DNA of 64,000 nucleotides from Paraburkholderia caffeinilytica. GTDB lineage: Bacteria > Pseudomonadota > Gammaproteobacteria > Burkholderiales > Burkholderiaceae. The notes beneath the pieces were generated by a model. The model worked only from the letters and a program-made list of their open reading frames with translations, was not told the DNA's origin and did not search any database. Location: assembly GCF_003368325.1 (NCBI RefSeq), contig NZ_CP031467.1, positions 3,968,001-4,032,000 of the forward strand. The letters are read 5' to 3'. Of this stretch, positions 41,824 to 51,587 are shown in pieces; position 1 is the stretch's first letter; the number at the start of each line of letters is the position of its first letter. The translations under genes were made by a program, and so were the position numbers.

Positions 41824-42858
41824 TTATTCGGGAGACTGTGACTGGCTGTGACGCGCCCGTTCGATATGCGCGGCAAAACTGACCGGATCGGTATTGGTGC
41901 CGCACAGCAGCACGCCCACGCGTTTGCCTTGCAGCGTTTCGCACAGCGGCCCGAGCAGCGCCGCGGTGGCGGCGGCGCAGGCCGGTTCGACGGCCAGCTT
42001 CAGTTGTCCGAACAAGGTCAGCATGGCCGCGCGCAACTGGTCGTCGGATACGGTGACGAGCTGGTCGATATGGCGGCGGCACAACTCGTAGCTGTATTCC
42101 TCGGTATGCGGCGATGCCAATGAATCGGCAATGGTGTGCATGTGGCCCATCTTGACCGTGTGATTCGCGGCGAAGCTTTTGCCCATCGCATCCGATCCTT
42201 CCGGTTCGACGCCGTACACGTGCACCCGCGGATTCGCGAGCCGCATGGCGGTGGCCACGCCGGCAGCGAGACCGCCGCCGCCGATCGGCACGATCACCGC
42301 TTCGAGATCGGGCGTTTGCGTGGCCCACTCATAGCCGAGCGTGGCCGAGCCCAACACCGTGCGATAGCCGTTGAACGGATGCACGAAATAACGGCCTTCC
42401 TCTGCCTCGATACGGCGCACCAGCTCGAAGGCTTCGGCCAGGTTTTCCGCAAAGACGATCTCGGCGCGATACTGCCGGCACAACGCGACGCGCGCCGGAT
42501 TGGCGGCGCGAAACAGCACGACCTTCGCGCCAATGCCAAGGCGCATTGCCGCGTACGCAACCGCCACCGCATGATTGCCGCCCGATACGCACGTGACGCC
42601 CGCGCTGCGTTGCGCTTCGTCGAGCGCGAGCAGGTTGGTGAACGCGCCGCGCGCCTTGAAACTGCCGCCCGCCTGCAGCAACTCGAACTTGAAGTTCACC
42701 ACCGTGCCTTCCAGCGACGGAAAATCGAGCCGGTCGAACACCGGCGTTCGCGTGACCCACGGCGTCAACGCAAAGTGTTGCGTGGCGATGTCGTCGAGAG
42801 TGGGGATCGGCTCGCCGTTGATCGTATGGTCGGTGTGCTGCGGCGTGGCGGTTGACAT
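41824..42858 (-). CDS. Threonine/serine dehydratase-like PLP enzyme
   Basis: A 344-residue fold-type II PLP enzyme. The Schiff-base Lys68 is in GGSFKARGA, the substrate Asn loop is SGGNHAVAVAYAA, and the phosphate-binding Gly loop is PIGGGGLAAG. It lacks the C-terminal ACT-like regulatory domain of biosynthetic IlvA, so it resembles catabolic threonine or serine dehydratases or the related threo-3-hydroxyaspartate dehydratases and serine racemases. Which reaction it performs cannot be decided from motifs alone. It is 55 bp downstream of argE on the same strand. Confidence 0.85.
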   Translation of the reverse strand: MSTATPQHTDHTINGEPIPTLDDIATQHFALTPWVTRTPVFDRLDFPSLEGTVVNFKFELLQAGGSFKARGAFTNLLALDEAQRSAGVTCVSGGNHAVAVAYAAMRLGIGAKVVLFRAANPARVALCRQYRAEIVFAENLAEAFELVRRIEAEEGRYFVHPFNGYRTVLGSATLGYEWATQTPDLEAVIVPIGGGGLAAGVATAMRLANPRVHVYGVEPEGSDAMGKSFAANHTVKMGHMHTIADSLASPHTEEYSYELCRRHIDQLVTVSDDQLRAAMLTLFGQLKLAVEPACAAATAALLGPLCETLQGKRVGVLLCGTNTDPVSFAAHIERARHSQSQSPE

Positions 42859-42913
42859 GGCGTGGGCGTGTAATTCCTCGATATGTCTAGGACTGTTTTC
42901 GCAGCGGTCAGTT

Positions 42914-44164
42914 TCAGTGCGCGTGCGCCTCGACCGACATGCTGTGGATGAATTTTTGCAGGAAGCGTTCGCATTCCACCAGCTGATCCAGCGCGACGAA
43001 TTCGTTGGCTTTGTGCGCCTGCTGGATGTCGCCGGGGCCGCACACGATGCTCGGAATGCCCGCTAGCGAGAACAGCCCTGCTTCGGTGCCGTAGGCGACC
43101 TTACGCTTGTCCTGGTCCGCGGTCAGCGCCCGCACGAGTTGCGTGATCGCGGCTTGTTCAGACGAATCGAGTCCTGGCGCCGCGGCGATCTTCGTGATCT
43201 CGATGGCGGCGGATGGATGCTCGCGCAACATTTTCGGCAGCAGCGTTTCGCGTGCATATTGATCGATGCGCGCGAAGATCGGTTCGGGGTCGAGCGTGGG
43301 CAGGTTGCGGAATTCGAACTGGAACTTGCATTCGGCCGGCACGGTATTGATCGCATTGCCGCCGACGATCGTGCTGGTTTGCGCGGTGGTGAAGGGCACG
43401 TCGTACAGTTCGTCGAACGGGCCTTGCGCGCGGAATTGATCGGCCATGTCGCGGATGTAGCAGATCAGCCGCGCGGCGTATTCGATCGCGTTCAAGCCCT
43501 TCGGTGTGAGCGACGAATGCGCCGCCTGGCCGCGCACGCAGCACTGATAGGCATTGATGCCTTTGTGCGCCACGATCGGGCGCATGCTGGTCGGCTCGCC
43601 GACAATGCAGCCGTCCGGCTTCACGCCACGCTTCATCAGATCGGCGATCAGGAGCGGTGCGCCGGCGCAGCCCACTTCCTCGTCGAACGACAACGCGAAG
43701 TGAATCGGCCTGGCAAGTTTCGTGCGCTGCATCTCGGGCACGAGTGTCAGCGCCGCGCCGATGAAGCCCTTCATGTCGCAGGTGCCGCGGCCGTACAGCT
43801 TGTCGCCGCGGATTTCCGGCTTGAACGGATCGCTGTCCCATTGCTGACCGTCTACCGGCACGACGTCGGTATGGCCAGACAGCACCACGCCGCCGTTGGT
43901 CTCGCCGTCGTGTGCGGGAATCGTTGCGAACAGATTCGCCCATTTGCCGCTTTCGTCGTGAGTGAGCGTGGCTTCGACGCCGACCGCGCGCAATTCGTCG
44001 CGCACGGTTTCGATCAGACCGAGATTCGGATTGCGGCTTACCGTGTCCATCGACACCAGACGGGTCACCCAGGGAAGCGAGGCGGGCAGCGATGCAGACG
44101 AGGAGGAAGTCGATCCGGAGGCGGGCGTTTGCGAGGACTGCGCTGTTTCAGCGACGTGAGACAT
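42914..44164 (-). CDS. argE: Acetylornithine deacetylase ArgE
   Basis: An M20-family zinc hydrolase that removes the acetyl group from N-acetylornithine in arginine synthesis. It has 416 residues. The metal-binding His-Asp is in SGHTDVVPVDG, the bridging Asp in GRGTCDMKGF, and the catalytic Glu-Glu in DEEVGCAGA. The dimerisation domain inserts after AAHSSLTPKG. Leading residues up to about 30 are Ser/Ala-rich. GGAG lies 7 bp before the ATG at 44164. Related M20 peptidases are possible, but the overall sequence fits ArgE well. It follows mfd by 200 bp with hairpins between. Confidence 0.9.
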   Translation of the reverse strand: MSHVAETAQSSQTPASGSTSSSSASLPASLPWVTRLVSMDTVSRNPNLGLIETVRDELRAVGVEATLTHDESGKWANLFATIPAHDGETNGGVVLSGHTDVVPVDGQQWDSDPFKPEIRGDKLYGRGTCDMKGFIGAALTLVPEMQRTKLARPIHFALSFDEEVGCAGAPLLIADLMKRGVKPDGCIVGEPTSMRPIVAHKGINAYQCCVRGQAAHSSLTPKGLNAIEYAARLICYIRDMADQFRAQGPFDELYDVPFTTAQTSTIVGGNAINTVPAECKFQFEFRNLPTLDPEPIFARIDQYARETLLPKMLREHPSAAIEITKIAAAPGLDSSEQAAITQLVRALTADQDKRKVAYGTEAGLFSLAGIPSIVCGPGDIQQAHKANEFVALDQLVECERFLQKFIHSMSVEAHAH

Positions 44165-44218
44165 GACAAGACTCCGGCATTTGAGTCTTTCGATCATACC
44201 CAAAAAAAACGCACCCGT

Positions 44219-44250
44219 ATGCTGCGGCACGCGTTTGCGCACCGCAGCAT
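44219..44250 (-). terminator. Second hairpin downstream of mfd
   Basis: A perfect 9-bp stem (44219-44227 with 44242-44250) with further GCG/CGC pairing in the loop. On the minus strand a run of eight T follows after about 10 nt (44202-44209). A possible backup terminator between mfd and argE. Confidence 0.5.
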
Positions 44251-44255
44251 GAACG

Positions 44256-44275
44256 AAAAACGGCTAGACGTAGCC
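44256..44275 (-). terminator. Short terminator-like hairpin downstream of mfd
   Basis: A 5-bp stem GGCTA/TAGCC (44262-44266 with 44271-44275), GACG loop, then TTTTT on the minus strand; six T follow on the plus strand as well. Short stem, so modest confidence. Confidence 0.45.
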
Positions 44276-44363
44276 CGCTTTTTTAATGATGCCGGCGTAG
44301 GTCCCGGCATCTGGGCCGGTGTTGACGCGATACCGGCGCGTGAGCAGGCAACGGCGCGACATC

Positions 44364-47300
44364 CTAGCGCGCGGCAGCCGTGGCCGCGGTGCCGCGGCTG
44401 GGCGTGCCGAGCGCGCGCAAGGTTTCTTTCACCGTTGCCACGCGCACGGCGAGGTCCGGGCTGCGCGTTTCAATACGCAGCTTGTCCTGGCCCGCGAGCT
44501 TGATGTGCTTGTGTTTCTGCACCATCTCGATGATCCGCATCGCGTCGATCGGCGGATTGGGGATGAACTGCAAGCCGATCACCGCTTCACCCGCATCGAT
44601 CTTCGAGATGCCCAAGGGCTTCGCCGCCAGTCGCAGCCGATGCGTCTCGACAAGCGCATGCGCTTGCGGCGGCAACTTGCCGAAGCGGTCGATCAACTCT
44701 TCCTGAATGCCGTCGATCGAATCGTTGTGTTCGCAATTGGCGAGGCGTTTGTAGAGCGAGAGGCGTTCCTGCACGTCGCCGCAATAGTCCGCCGGCAGAA
44801 TCGCGGGTGCGTGCAGATTGATCTCGGTGGTCGCCGCCAGCGGCGCGGTGAGGTCCGGCTCCTTGCCTTCCTTGAGCGCCTTCACGGCGTCGTTCAGCAT
44901 GTCGGTGTAAAGCTGGAATCCGATCTCCTGAATCTCACCCGATTGTTTGTCGCCAAGCACCTCGCCCGTACCGCGAATCTCGAGGTCGTGCATCGCGAGA
45001 TAGAAGCCCGAACCGAGCTCCTCCATTTGCTGGATCGCTTCGAGACGGCGCTGCGCCTGCTTGGTCAGACCTTGCGGGTCATGCACCAGCAGATACGAAT
45101 ACGCCTGGTGATGCGAGCGTCCCACGCGGCCACGCAGCTGATGCAACTGCGCGAGGCCGAACTTGTCGGCGCGGTGAATCAGGATGGTGTTGGCACTCGG
45201 CACGTCGATACCGGTTTCGATGATCGTCGTGCACAGCAGAACGTTCGCGCGTTGGGCAACGAAGTCGCGCATCACGCGCTCGAGTTCGCGCTCATGCATC
45301 TGTCCATGCGCGACCGCGATGCGCGCTTCGGGCACGAGCGCTTCAAGCATCTGCCGGCGATTCTCGATCGTTTCGACTTCGTTATGCAGGAAGTACACCT
45401 GGCCGCCCCGTTTCAACTCGCGCAACATCGCTTCGCGAATCACGCTGTCTTCTTCGCGGCGCACGAAGGTCTTGATCGCAAGGCGCTTTTGCGGCGCGGT
45501 GGCAATCACGGAGAAATCGCGCAGGCCCTCGAGTGCCATGCCGAGCGTACGCGGGATCGGCGTCGCAGTGAGCGTGAGCACATCGACTTCCGCGCGCAAC
45601 GCTTTCAGCGCCTCTTTCTGACGCACGCCGAAACGATGCTCCTCGTCGATGATCACGAGCCCCAGCCGCTTGAACTGCACATCCGAGGACAGCAGCTTGT
45701 GCGTGCCGATCACGACATCGACGGTGCCTTCGTTGATCTGCTGGATCGCCGCGTTGACTTCCTTGGTCGACTTGAAGCGCGACAGTTCGGCGATCCGCAC
45801 CGGCCAGTCGGAGAAGCGGTCGGTGAAGGTTTGCGTGTGCTGTTCGGCGAGCAGCGTGGTGGGCGAGAGCAGCGCAACCTGCTTGCCGCCCATCACGGCG
45901 ATGAACGCCGCGCGCAGTGCCACTTCGGTCTTGCCGAAGCCGACGTCGCCGCACACGAGGCGATCCATCGGCTTGCCGCTCGTCATGTCGCCGATCACGG
46001 CGGCAATCGCCGCGGCCTGGTCCGGTGTTTCCTCGAAGCCGAAGCTCTCGGCGAACTTCACGTAGTCTTTCGGTTCGAGCGGGAATGCGTGGCCTTCGCG
46101 CAGGGCGCGGCGGGCGTACAGGTTCAGCAGCTCGGCCGCGGTGTCGCGGATCTGCTGCGCGGCTTTGCGCTTCGCCTTTTCCCATTGTCCTGAGCCGAGC
46201 GAATGCAAGGGCGCGCTTTCCGGATCCGCGCCGCTGTAGCGCGAAATCACGTGCAACTGCGCGACGGGCACGTAGAGCTTGCTGTCGCTTGCGTATTCGA
46301 GGTGCAGGAACTCGGTTTCGCCTTCGCCGAGATCCATCGTGACGAGGCCCATATAGCGGCCAATGCCGTGCTGCGAATGCACGACCGGATCGCCGATCTT
46401 CAGTTCGGACAGATCGCGCACCATCGAATCGACGTTGCTCGCCTGTTCCTGACGGCGGCGTCCCGCGCGGCGCGCGAGCGGGCCGTAAAGCTCCGTCTCG
46501 GTGATGATCGCGATGCCGTCGACGGGTACCGCAAAGCCGTTCGCCAAAGGCGCGACGCCCAGCGAAAAAGGTTCGTCGCTCGTGAGCCAGTCCTGGAAGC
46601 TGTCGCTCGAGACGGGCTTCAGGCGATTGTCGGCGAGCAGTTGCAGGAGCGTTTCACGACGGCCCGCCGATTCCGTGGCGAACAGCACACGGTTCGGCGT
46701 GGTCTCGAGATAGGCGCGCAAGGCCGAGACCGGATCCTCCGCGTGGCGGTCGATCGCAAGATCCGGCAATGAGGTCGACCAGCCGCCGCCCGCGTTGGCT
46801 GGCAAGGCGAGCCGCGCGAACGGCTTGGCGAACGCAAAGAAATCCTCGTCCGAGAGGAACAGGCGCTGCGGCTCCAGAATCGGCCGGTCGCGATCGTGCG
46901 ACAGGAAGTTGTAGCGCTGTCTGGTGTCGTTGGTGAAGCGCCGGATCGCCGCGTCCAGATCGCCGACGAACGCCAGTTGCGCGCCTTCGGGCAGGTAGTG
47001 GAACAGCGTCGCCGTTTCTTCGAAGAAGAGCGGCAGATAGTACTCGATGCCCGCCGACGGCACGCCGTTGCCGATGTCCTTGTAAATCGACGCGCGGCTC
47101 GGATCGCCCTCGAAGGTCTCGCGCCAGCGGCTGCGAAAAGCCGTGCGCGCGGCTTCGTCGAAGGGGAATTCGCGGCCCGGCAGCAGACGCACGTCCTTCA
47201 CCGGATAGAGGCTGCGCTGGGTGTCCGGGTCGAATGCGCGGATCGAGTCGACCTGGTCGTCGAACAGGTCGATCCGGTACGGCAGGGGCGAGCCCATCGG

Positions 47301-47846
47301 GTAGAGGTCGAGCAGCGAGCCGCGCACGCAGTATTCGCCGGGACGCACCACCTGGCTCACGTGCTCGTAGCCGGCGAGCGTCAATTGCGCCTTGAGCCTG
47401 GCTTCGTCGAGGCGCTCGCCTTGCGAGAACGAGAACGTGTAGCCCGCCATGAACGAGGCGGGCGGCATCCGGTACAGGGCCGTGGTGGCCGGCACCAGCA
47501 GAATGTCGCAGCGGCCGTCGCCGAGATCGTGCAGCGTGGCGAGGCGCTCGGAGACCAGGTCCTGGTGCGGCGAGAAGGTGTCGTAAGGCAGCGTTTCCCA
47601 GTCCGGCAGCAAGCGCACGCGTGCCTCGGGCGCGAAAAAGCCGATTTCCTGCGCGAGCCGCTGCGCGTCGACGGCACTTTCGCAGACGACCGCGAGAAGC
47701 GGCATCTTCTCGCGATAGGCGAGATGGTAGCGGGCGATCAGCAGCGCGTCGGACGAGCCGTGCGTGCCGTCGAAGGCGAAACGCTGGCCGGCCTTGACAA
47801 GCGCGACGGGCGGGGCGTACTGCGATGATGCGGCGATGTCTGGCAT
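44364..47846 (-). CDS. mfd: Transcription-repair coupling factor Mfd
   Basis: A SF2 translocase that removes RNA polymerase stalled at DNA damage and recruits UvrA. 1160 residues, close to the family size. The N-terminal UvrB-homology modules carry YDTFSPHQDLVSERL. The polymerase-interacting CarD-like domain follows (LKIGDPVVHSQHGIGRYMGL). The helicase core has Walker A CGDVGFGKTEVALRAA, motif II IIDEEHRFGV, motif III LTLTATPIPRTL, and motif VI HQLRGRVGRSHHQAYSYLL. The C-terminal TRCF domain lies at about 1000-1110. It is divergent from ispD, about 120 bp away. Confidence 0.97.
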   Translation of the reverse strand: MPDIAASSQYAPPVALVKAGQRFAFDGTHGSSDALLIARYHLAYREKMPLLAVVCESAVDAQRLAQEIGFFAPEARVRLLPDWETLPYDTFSPHQDLVSERLATLHDLGDGRCDILLVPATTALYRMPPASFMAGYTFSFSQGERLDEARLKAQLTLAGYEHVSQVVRPGEYCVRGSLLDLYPMGSPLPYRIDLFDDQVDSIRAFDPDTQRSLYPVKDVRLLPGREFPFDEAARTAFRSRWRETFEGDPSRASIYKDIGNGVPSAGIEYYLPLFFEETATLFHYLPEGAQLAFVGDLDAAIRRFTNDTRQRYNFLSHDRDRPILEPQRLFLSDEDFFAFAKPFARLALPANAGGGWSTSLPDLAIDRHAEDPVSALRAYLETTPNRVLFATESAGRRETLLQLLADNRLKPVSSDSFQDWLTSDEPFSLGVAPLANGFAVPVDGIAIITETELYGPLARRAGRRRQEQASNVDSMVRDLSELKIGDPVVHSQHGIGRYMGLVTMDLGEGETEFLHLEYASDSKLYVPVAQLHVISRYSGADPESAPLHSLGSGQWEKAKRKAAQQIRDTAAELLNLYARRALREGHAFPLEPKDYVKFAESFGFEETPDQAAAIAAVIGDMTSGKPMDRLVCGDVGFGKTEVALRAAFIAVMGGKQVALLSPTTLLAEQHTQTFTDRFSDWPVRIAELSRFKSTKEVNAAIQQINEGTVDVVIGTHKLLSSDVQFKRLGLVIIDEEHRFGVRQKEALKALRAEVDVLTLTATPIPRTLGMALEGLRDFSVIATAPQKRLAIKTFVRREEDSVIREAMLRELKRGGQVYFLHNEVETIENRRQMLEALVPEARIAVAHGQMHERELERVMRDFVAQRANVLLCTTIIETGIDVPSANTILIHRADKFGLAQLHQLRGRVGRSHHQAYSYLLVHDPQGLTKQAQRRLEAIQQMEELGSGFYLAMHDLEIRGTGEVLGDKQSGEIQEIGFQLYTDMLNDAVKALKEGKEPDLTAPLAATTEINLHAPAILPADYCGDVQERLSLYKRLANCEHNDSIDGIQEELIDRFGKLPPQAHALVETHRLRLAAKPLGISKIDAGEAVIGLQFIPNPPIDAMRIIEMVQKHKHIKLAGQDKLRIETRSPDLAVRVATVKETLRALGTPSRGTAATAAAR

Positions 47847-47967
47847 AGAAGAGAAAAAGCGGCCTCGGGCTCACACGTGATCGGCAAGTTTACGCGTGTC
47901 GGGGCGTGGATGCGAAGGACCTATTATAAAATCCGTGCTTTACTTTGACCTCGCGGCATCCGCACTC

Positions 47968-48684
47968 GTGACTTCCCGTCTTTTTGCCCTGATTCCGTGC
48001 GCCGGCACCGGCAGCCGTTCCGGCGCCGCGATGCCCAAACAATATCGCACTGTCGCCGGTCGCGACATGCTGCATTACTCGCTGGCGGCTTTCGACGCCT
48101 GCAGCGAGTTCGCGCAAACCCTTGTCGTGATTGCCCCCGACGACCAGCACTTCGATGCCCGCCGTTTCAGCGGCCTGCGTTTTGCCGTGCGCCGCGCCGG
48201 CGGGGCGTCGCGCCAGGCGTCGGTGCTGAACGGGCTGCACGCGCTGGCCGAGTTCGGCGCGCGCGACGACGACTGGGTGCTGGTGCACGACGCCGCGCGG
48301 CCGGGCATTACGCCGGGCTTGATCCGCACGCTGATCGCCGCGCTGAAGGACGACGCGGTAGGCGGCATCATGGCCTTGCCGGTGGCGGATACCCTGAAGC
48401 GGATCGAGCCGGGGTCGTCCGACGGGCGGATTGCCCGTACCGAGGCACGCGATGGTCTGTGGCAAGCGCAGACGCCGCAGATGTTCCGCATCGGCATGTT
48501 GCGCGAGGCGATTTTGCGCGCCCAGGCGGACGGTCACGATTTGACCGACGAAGCGAGTGCGATCGAGTGGCTGGGGTACGCGCCCAGGCTGGTGCAGGGA
48601 AGTTTGCGCAACTTCAAGGTCACGTATCCGGAAGACTTCGATCTGGCCGAGGCAATCCTGAGCCGGCCGTCTTCGGCTTCCTGA
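47968..48684 (+). CDS. ispD: 2-C-methyl-D-erythritol 4-phosphate cytidylyltransferase IspD
   Basis: The third step of the MEP isoprenoid pathway: joins CTP and methylerythritol phosphate. 238 residues. The nucleotide-binding loop is [20 protein letters not shown], with HDAARPGIT and the Thr/Lys region [11 protein letters not shown] typical of IspD. The GTG at 47968 is chosen because the protein then starts next to the conserved Rossmann strand, as in the family; there is no clear ribosome-binding site. TATTAT/TATAAA at 47922-47930 could be a -10 region. ispF follows 46 bp later. Confidence 0.94.
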   Translation: MTSRLFALIPCAGTGSRSGAAMPKQYRTVAGRDMLHYSLAAFDACSEFAQTLVVIAPDDQHFDARRFSGLRFAVRRAGGASRQASVLNGLHALAEFGARDDDWVLVHDAARPGITPGLIRTLIAALKDDAVGGIMALPVADTLKRIEPGSSDGRIARTEARDGLWQAQTPQMFRIGMLREAILRAQADGHDLTDEASAIEWLGYAPRLVQGSLRNFKVTYPEDFDLAEAILSRPSSAS

Positions 48685-48730
48685 CTGGATAAATCAAATT
48701 TTAATCAATGGGCTTGAGGATTTGACGCGT

Positions 48731-49210
48731 ATGGATTTCAGAATTGGGCAGGGTTATGACGTGCATGCGCTGGTGCCGGGACGTCCGTTGATTATCGGCG
48801 GCGTGACGATCCCCTATGAGCGAGGACTGCTCGGGCATTCGGATGCGGATGTGCTGTTGCACGCGATTACCGATGCTATTTTCGGCGCTGCGGCGATGGG
48901 CGATATCGGGCGGCATTTCTCCGATACGGACGCCAGTTTCGCCGGTGCGGATAGCCGGGTTTTGCTGCGCGAGTGTTTTGCCCGCGTTAAAGCCGCCGGA
49001 TTTTCCATCGCCAATGTGGATAGCAGTGTGGTTGCGCAGGCGCCCAAGCTGGCGCCGCATATCGAGGCAATGCGTGCGAATATCGCCGCTGACCTCGACT
49101 TGCCGCTCGAGCGCGTCAACGTCAAGGCGAAAACCAACGAGAAACTGGGCTACCTCGGAAGAGGCGAAGGCATTGAAGCCCAGGCGGCGGTCCTGCTGGT
49201 CAAGAACTGA
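48731..49210 (+). CDS. ispF: 2-C-methyl-D-erythritol 2,4-cyclodiphosphate synthase IspF
   Basis: Closes CDP-methylerythritol phosphate to the cyclodiphosphate and CMP in the MEP pathway. 159 residues. The zinc ligands are in GYDVHAL (Asp, His) and the second His in [22 protein letters not shown] and the C-terminal signature [14 protein letters not shown] are typical. The ATG at 48731 ([13 protein letters not shown]) is chosen over an in-frame TTG at 48722, with GAGG about 11 bp upstream. The ispD-ispF order is usual in this group. No canonical terminator follows, only a GC-rich hairpin at 49223-49257. Confidence 0.95.
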   Translation: MDFRIGQGYDVHALVPGRPLIIGGVTIPYERGLLGHSDADVLLHAITDAIFGAAAMGDIGRHFSDTDASFAGADSRVLLRECFARVKAAGFSIANVDSSVVAQAPKLAPHIEAMRANIAADLDLPLERVNVKAKTNEKLGYLGRGEGIEAQAAVLLVKN

Positions 49211-49360
49211 TCTGTTTTTTTGCCGGTGGGCGGGCTGGCTTGATGCCTGCCCGCCGGCGGCATTATTCGAATCGCCTTCCTCGCGCGAGACGCCGACACG
49301 CAACGCGCCGCTGCGGCAAAAGCCATTGGACGCGCAGTAGCGGCCTTCCGACAGCCCGGC

Positions 49361-49909
49361 TTACCGCGTTGCGCCGCCGATCGGGCGGTTGCAAGGACAC
49401 TCTTCGTCCGTTTGCAGAGCGTCGAGAATGCGCAGCACTTCTTCCGGATTGCGGCCGACGTTCAGGTTGTTCACCGAGACATGCTGAATCGTATTGTCCG
49501 GATCGATGATGAACGTCGCGCGCAGTGCGACGCCGGCTTCCTTGTCGCGCACGCCGAGCTGGTCGATCAACTCGCCCTTCACGTCGCCAAACGAATAGTG
49601 GTTCAGCCTGCTCAGGTCCTTGTGCTCGCGGCGCCAGGCCAGCTTCACGAATTCGTTGTCCACGCTGCCGCCCAGCAGCACCGCGTCGCGCTCTTCGAAA
49701 TCCCTGACCAGCTTGCCGAACTCGACGATTTCAGTCGGACACACGAACGTGAAGTCTTTCGGATAGAAATAGATGATTTTCCACTTGTCCGGAAACGACT
49801 GCTCCGTGATCTCTTCGAACGCCGACACACCGTTTTCTTCATGGTTGTTGAAGCCCGGCTTGGCAGCCGTGACGGTGAACGCTTCAACTTTATCGCCAAC
49901 GGTTTTCAT
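49361..49909 (-). CDS. AhpC/Prx-family peroxiredoxin
   Basis: A thiol peroxidase of 182 residues. The peroxidatic Cys57 is in FTFVCPTEI with the Thr/Arg support typical of the family. The C-terminus holds a CPC pair (Cys171 and Cys173, EECPCNRP) that can resolve the disulfide. This sequence type resembles the AhpC class rather than BCP or Tpx; the electron donor could be AhpD-, AhpF- or thioredoxin-like and is not encoded next to it. AAGGAG lies 8 bp before the ATG at 49909. It stands alone between ispF and envZ. Confidence 0.92.
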   Translation of the reverse strand: MKTVGDKVEAFTVTAAKPGFNNHEENGVSAFEEITEQSFPDKWKIIYFYPKDFTFVCPTEIVEFGKLVRDFEERDAVLLGGSVDNEFVKLAWRREHKDLSRLNHYSFGDVKGELIDQLGVRDKEAGVALRATFIIDPDNTIQHVSVNNLNVGRNPEEVLRILDALQTDEECPCNRPIGGATR

Positions 49910-50095
49910 GCTGGAGCTCCTTCGCGAGATGGAAAACGGCATGTTTGAGGCTATCAGCTTGTCACGGTATGCACGCGGCGCGTTTTAGAGTTTGAGCCTA
50001 TGAATTTGCTCGTTCAATAAATTGTATCTAATGATCCGGAGGGTTATTGCTCAACGGGACTAACAGTCGCACGGGCGATGCAATGCCGTTGCCGG

Positions 50096-51445
50096 TCAGA
50101 CGCCTTTGGCCAGCGGAAACTCGATCGTCACCTCGAGACCGGGGCCTGGCGTGCGATTACGCAGACGCAGCGCGCCGCGATAACGGCCTACAAGCCGCTG
50201 CACGATGGCCATGCCGAGGCCCGTGCCGTTCGCCTGGGTGCGCGCCGAGTTCACGCGATAGAACGGCCGTGTGACCAGCGCCAGTTGGTCCTCAGGAATG
50301 CCGGGCCCTTCATCGACCACGGACAATTCGACCCGCGAGTGCGATACCCGCGTCTCCAGAATCACGTGCGGGATGCCGTCGCCGTCGCTCAAACCATACT
50401 TGCGCGCGTTCTCCAGCAGATTGCCGACCACCCGCCGCATATCGGTTTCATCCGCCTCGATCACCGCCGACGGCGCGAGGCGCGTAATCAGCCGCATGCT
50501 GTCCTCGCTCTGCATTCGCGCGGCGAGTTCGCCTGCGATCACCGACAGGTCGACGGGCTCCGGTACGCGCTGCACCGGCCGGGCGTAATCGAGGAACCGG
50601 CCGATGATCATGTCCATCTGCTCGATATCGTCGACCATCGCGTCTTTCGTGGTCTGGTCGGACGGGCTCATTTCGGTTTCGAGCCGCAGCCGCGCGAGCG
50701 GGGTGCGCAGATCGTGCGAAATACCGGCGAGCATCAGCGCGCGGTCGGCCTCGAGCTGTTCGAGGTCCTGCACCATCTGGTTGAAACTGCGATTGGTCTC
50801 GGCGGCCACGCCCATGCCGCGCTCGGGCAGCGGCTCAGGAGACTGGCCCGAGCCGACCTTGCGCGCGGCCATGGCGAGCCGGGCGAACGGACGGTTCACG
50901 AGACTGGTGATGAAGGCCGCGCCGAACAGCGACAGCGCCAGCGCGAACACGCCCCAGCCGGCCCATTGCAAGCCTGTCGCGTTGTCCAGTTGGTCGCGGT
51001 CGAGCGCCACCCAGTAATCGTCGTCGTCGATCTTGAAGCTGATCCAGACGCCGGGGATGTCGTTCACGCTCTGTGCAATGACCGTGTCGTCGCCGAGGCG
51101 GCCACGAATGTCGTGTTCGATCAGCCGGTTCAGCGACTCGTCCGGCTGGAGTTTGTACTTGTCGGTGGTTTCGCGCGGATACACGCGCACCCCTTCATTG
51201 CTTTCCAGGTCCTGCAGCAGGGCGCGCCGCAGGTCGGGATCGGAATAGAGGAGTGCGGTGCGCGTGAGCTTGACGATGGCGACCAGCTGCAACGCCACGC
51301 GCTGTGCGCGCGGCTCGCGTTCGATCACCCGAAAGCTCTGGAACCACGCGGCGAGACTGACTGCGATCAACAGCGCGATCAACAGAAAGGTCCGCCAGAA
51401 AAGGCCGCCGAACGCGAGCGTCAGGAGGCGCCGGTCGATCCGCAT
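50096..51445 (-). CDS. envZ: Osmosensor histidine kinase EnvZ
   Basis: 449 residues. TM1 is at about 17-36 and TM2 at about 162-183, around a periplasmic domain of about 125 residues. A HAMP domain follows (NRPFARLAMAARKVGSG), then HisKA with phospho-His244 (AGISHDLRTPLARLRLE) and an ATPase domain with N-box NLLENARKYG, DEGPGIPE and GTGLGMAIVQRLVGRY. It is the partner of OmpR, whose gene is upstream on the same strand. The 142-bp spacer between them holds two large nested hairpins, so EnvZ may be made at a lower level than OmpR. The target genes here are not known. Confidence 0.93.
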   Translation of the reverse strand: MRIDRRLLTLAFGGLFWRTFLLIALLIAVSLAAWFQSFRVIEREPRAQRVALQLVAIVKLTRTALLYSDPDLRRALLQDLESNEGVRVYPRETTDKYKLQPDESLNRLIEHDIRGRLGDDTVIAQSVNDIPGVWISFKIDDDDYWVALDRDQLDNATGLQWAGWGVFALALSLFGAAFITSLVNRPFARLAMAARKVGSGQSPEPLPERGMGVAAETNRSFNQMVQDLEQLEADRALMLAGISHDLRTPLARLRLETEMSPSDQTTKDAMVDDIEQMDMIIGRFLDYARPVQRVPEPVDLSVIAGELAARMQSEDSMRLITRLAPSAVIEADETDMRRVVGNLLENARKYGLSDGDGIPHVILETRVSHSRVELSVVDEGPGIPEDQLALVTRPFYRVNSARTQANGTGLGMAIVQRLVGRYRGALRLRNRTPGPGLEVTIEFPLAKGV

Positions 51446-51476
51446 GGGCCCTTCTTATCTGGAACTATCTTTACGT

Positions 51477-51568
51477 GGGACCGGAGATAGGGCGCTAAAG
51501 CGCGAACTCCGGTCGACCGCTGTGCATGGGACCGGAGTAATCGCGCTAAAGCGCGAACTCCGGTCGAC
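51477..51568. repeat. Two tandem 41-bp nested-palindrome elements between ompR and envZ
   Basis: Copies at 51477-51517 and 51528-51568, 51 bp apart, differ at about four positions. Each has an outer stem GACCGGAG/CTCCGGTC and an inner arm around CGCTAAAGCG (CGCGCT/AGCGCG in copy 2). The layout resembles a REP/BIME-type element. It lies in the ompR-envZ spacer and would form two stable hairpins in the mRNA. Confidence 0.85.
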
Positions 51569-51587
51569 ACTGGACGTGGGAGCAAAC

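Noticed and set aside
49223..49257. GC-rich 13-bp hairpin after ispF as a terminator
   Set aside because: The T-run lies before the hairpin rather than after it on the plus strand, and A follows on the minus strand, so it is not canonical for either gene.
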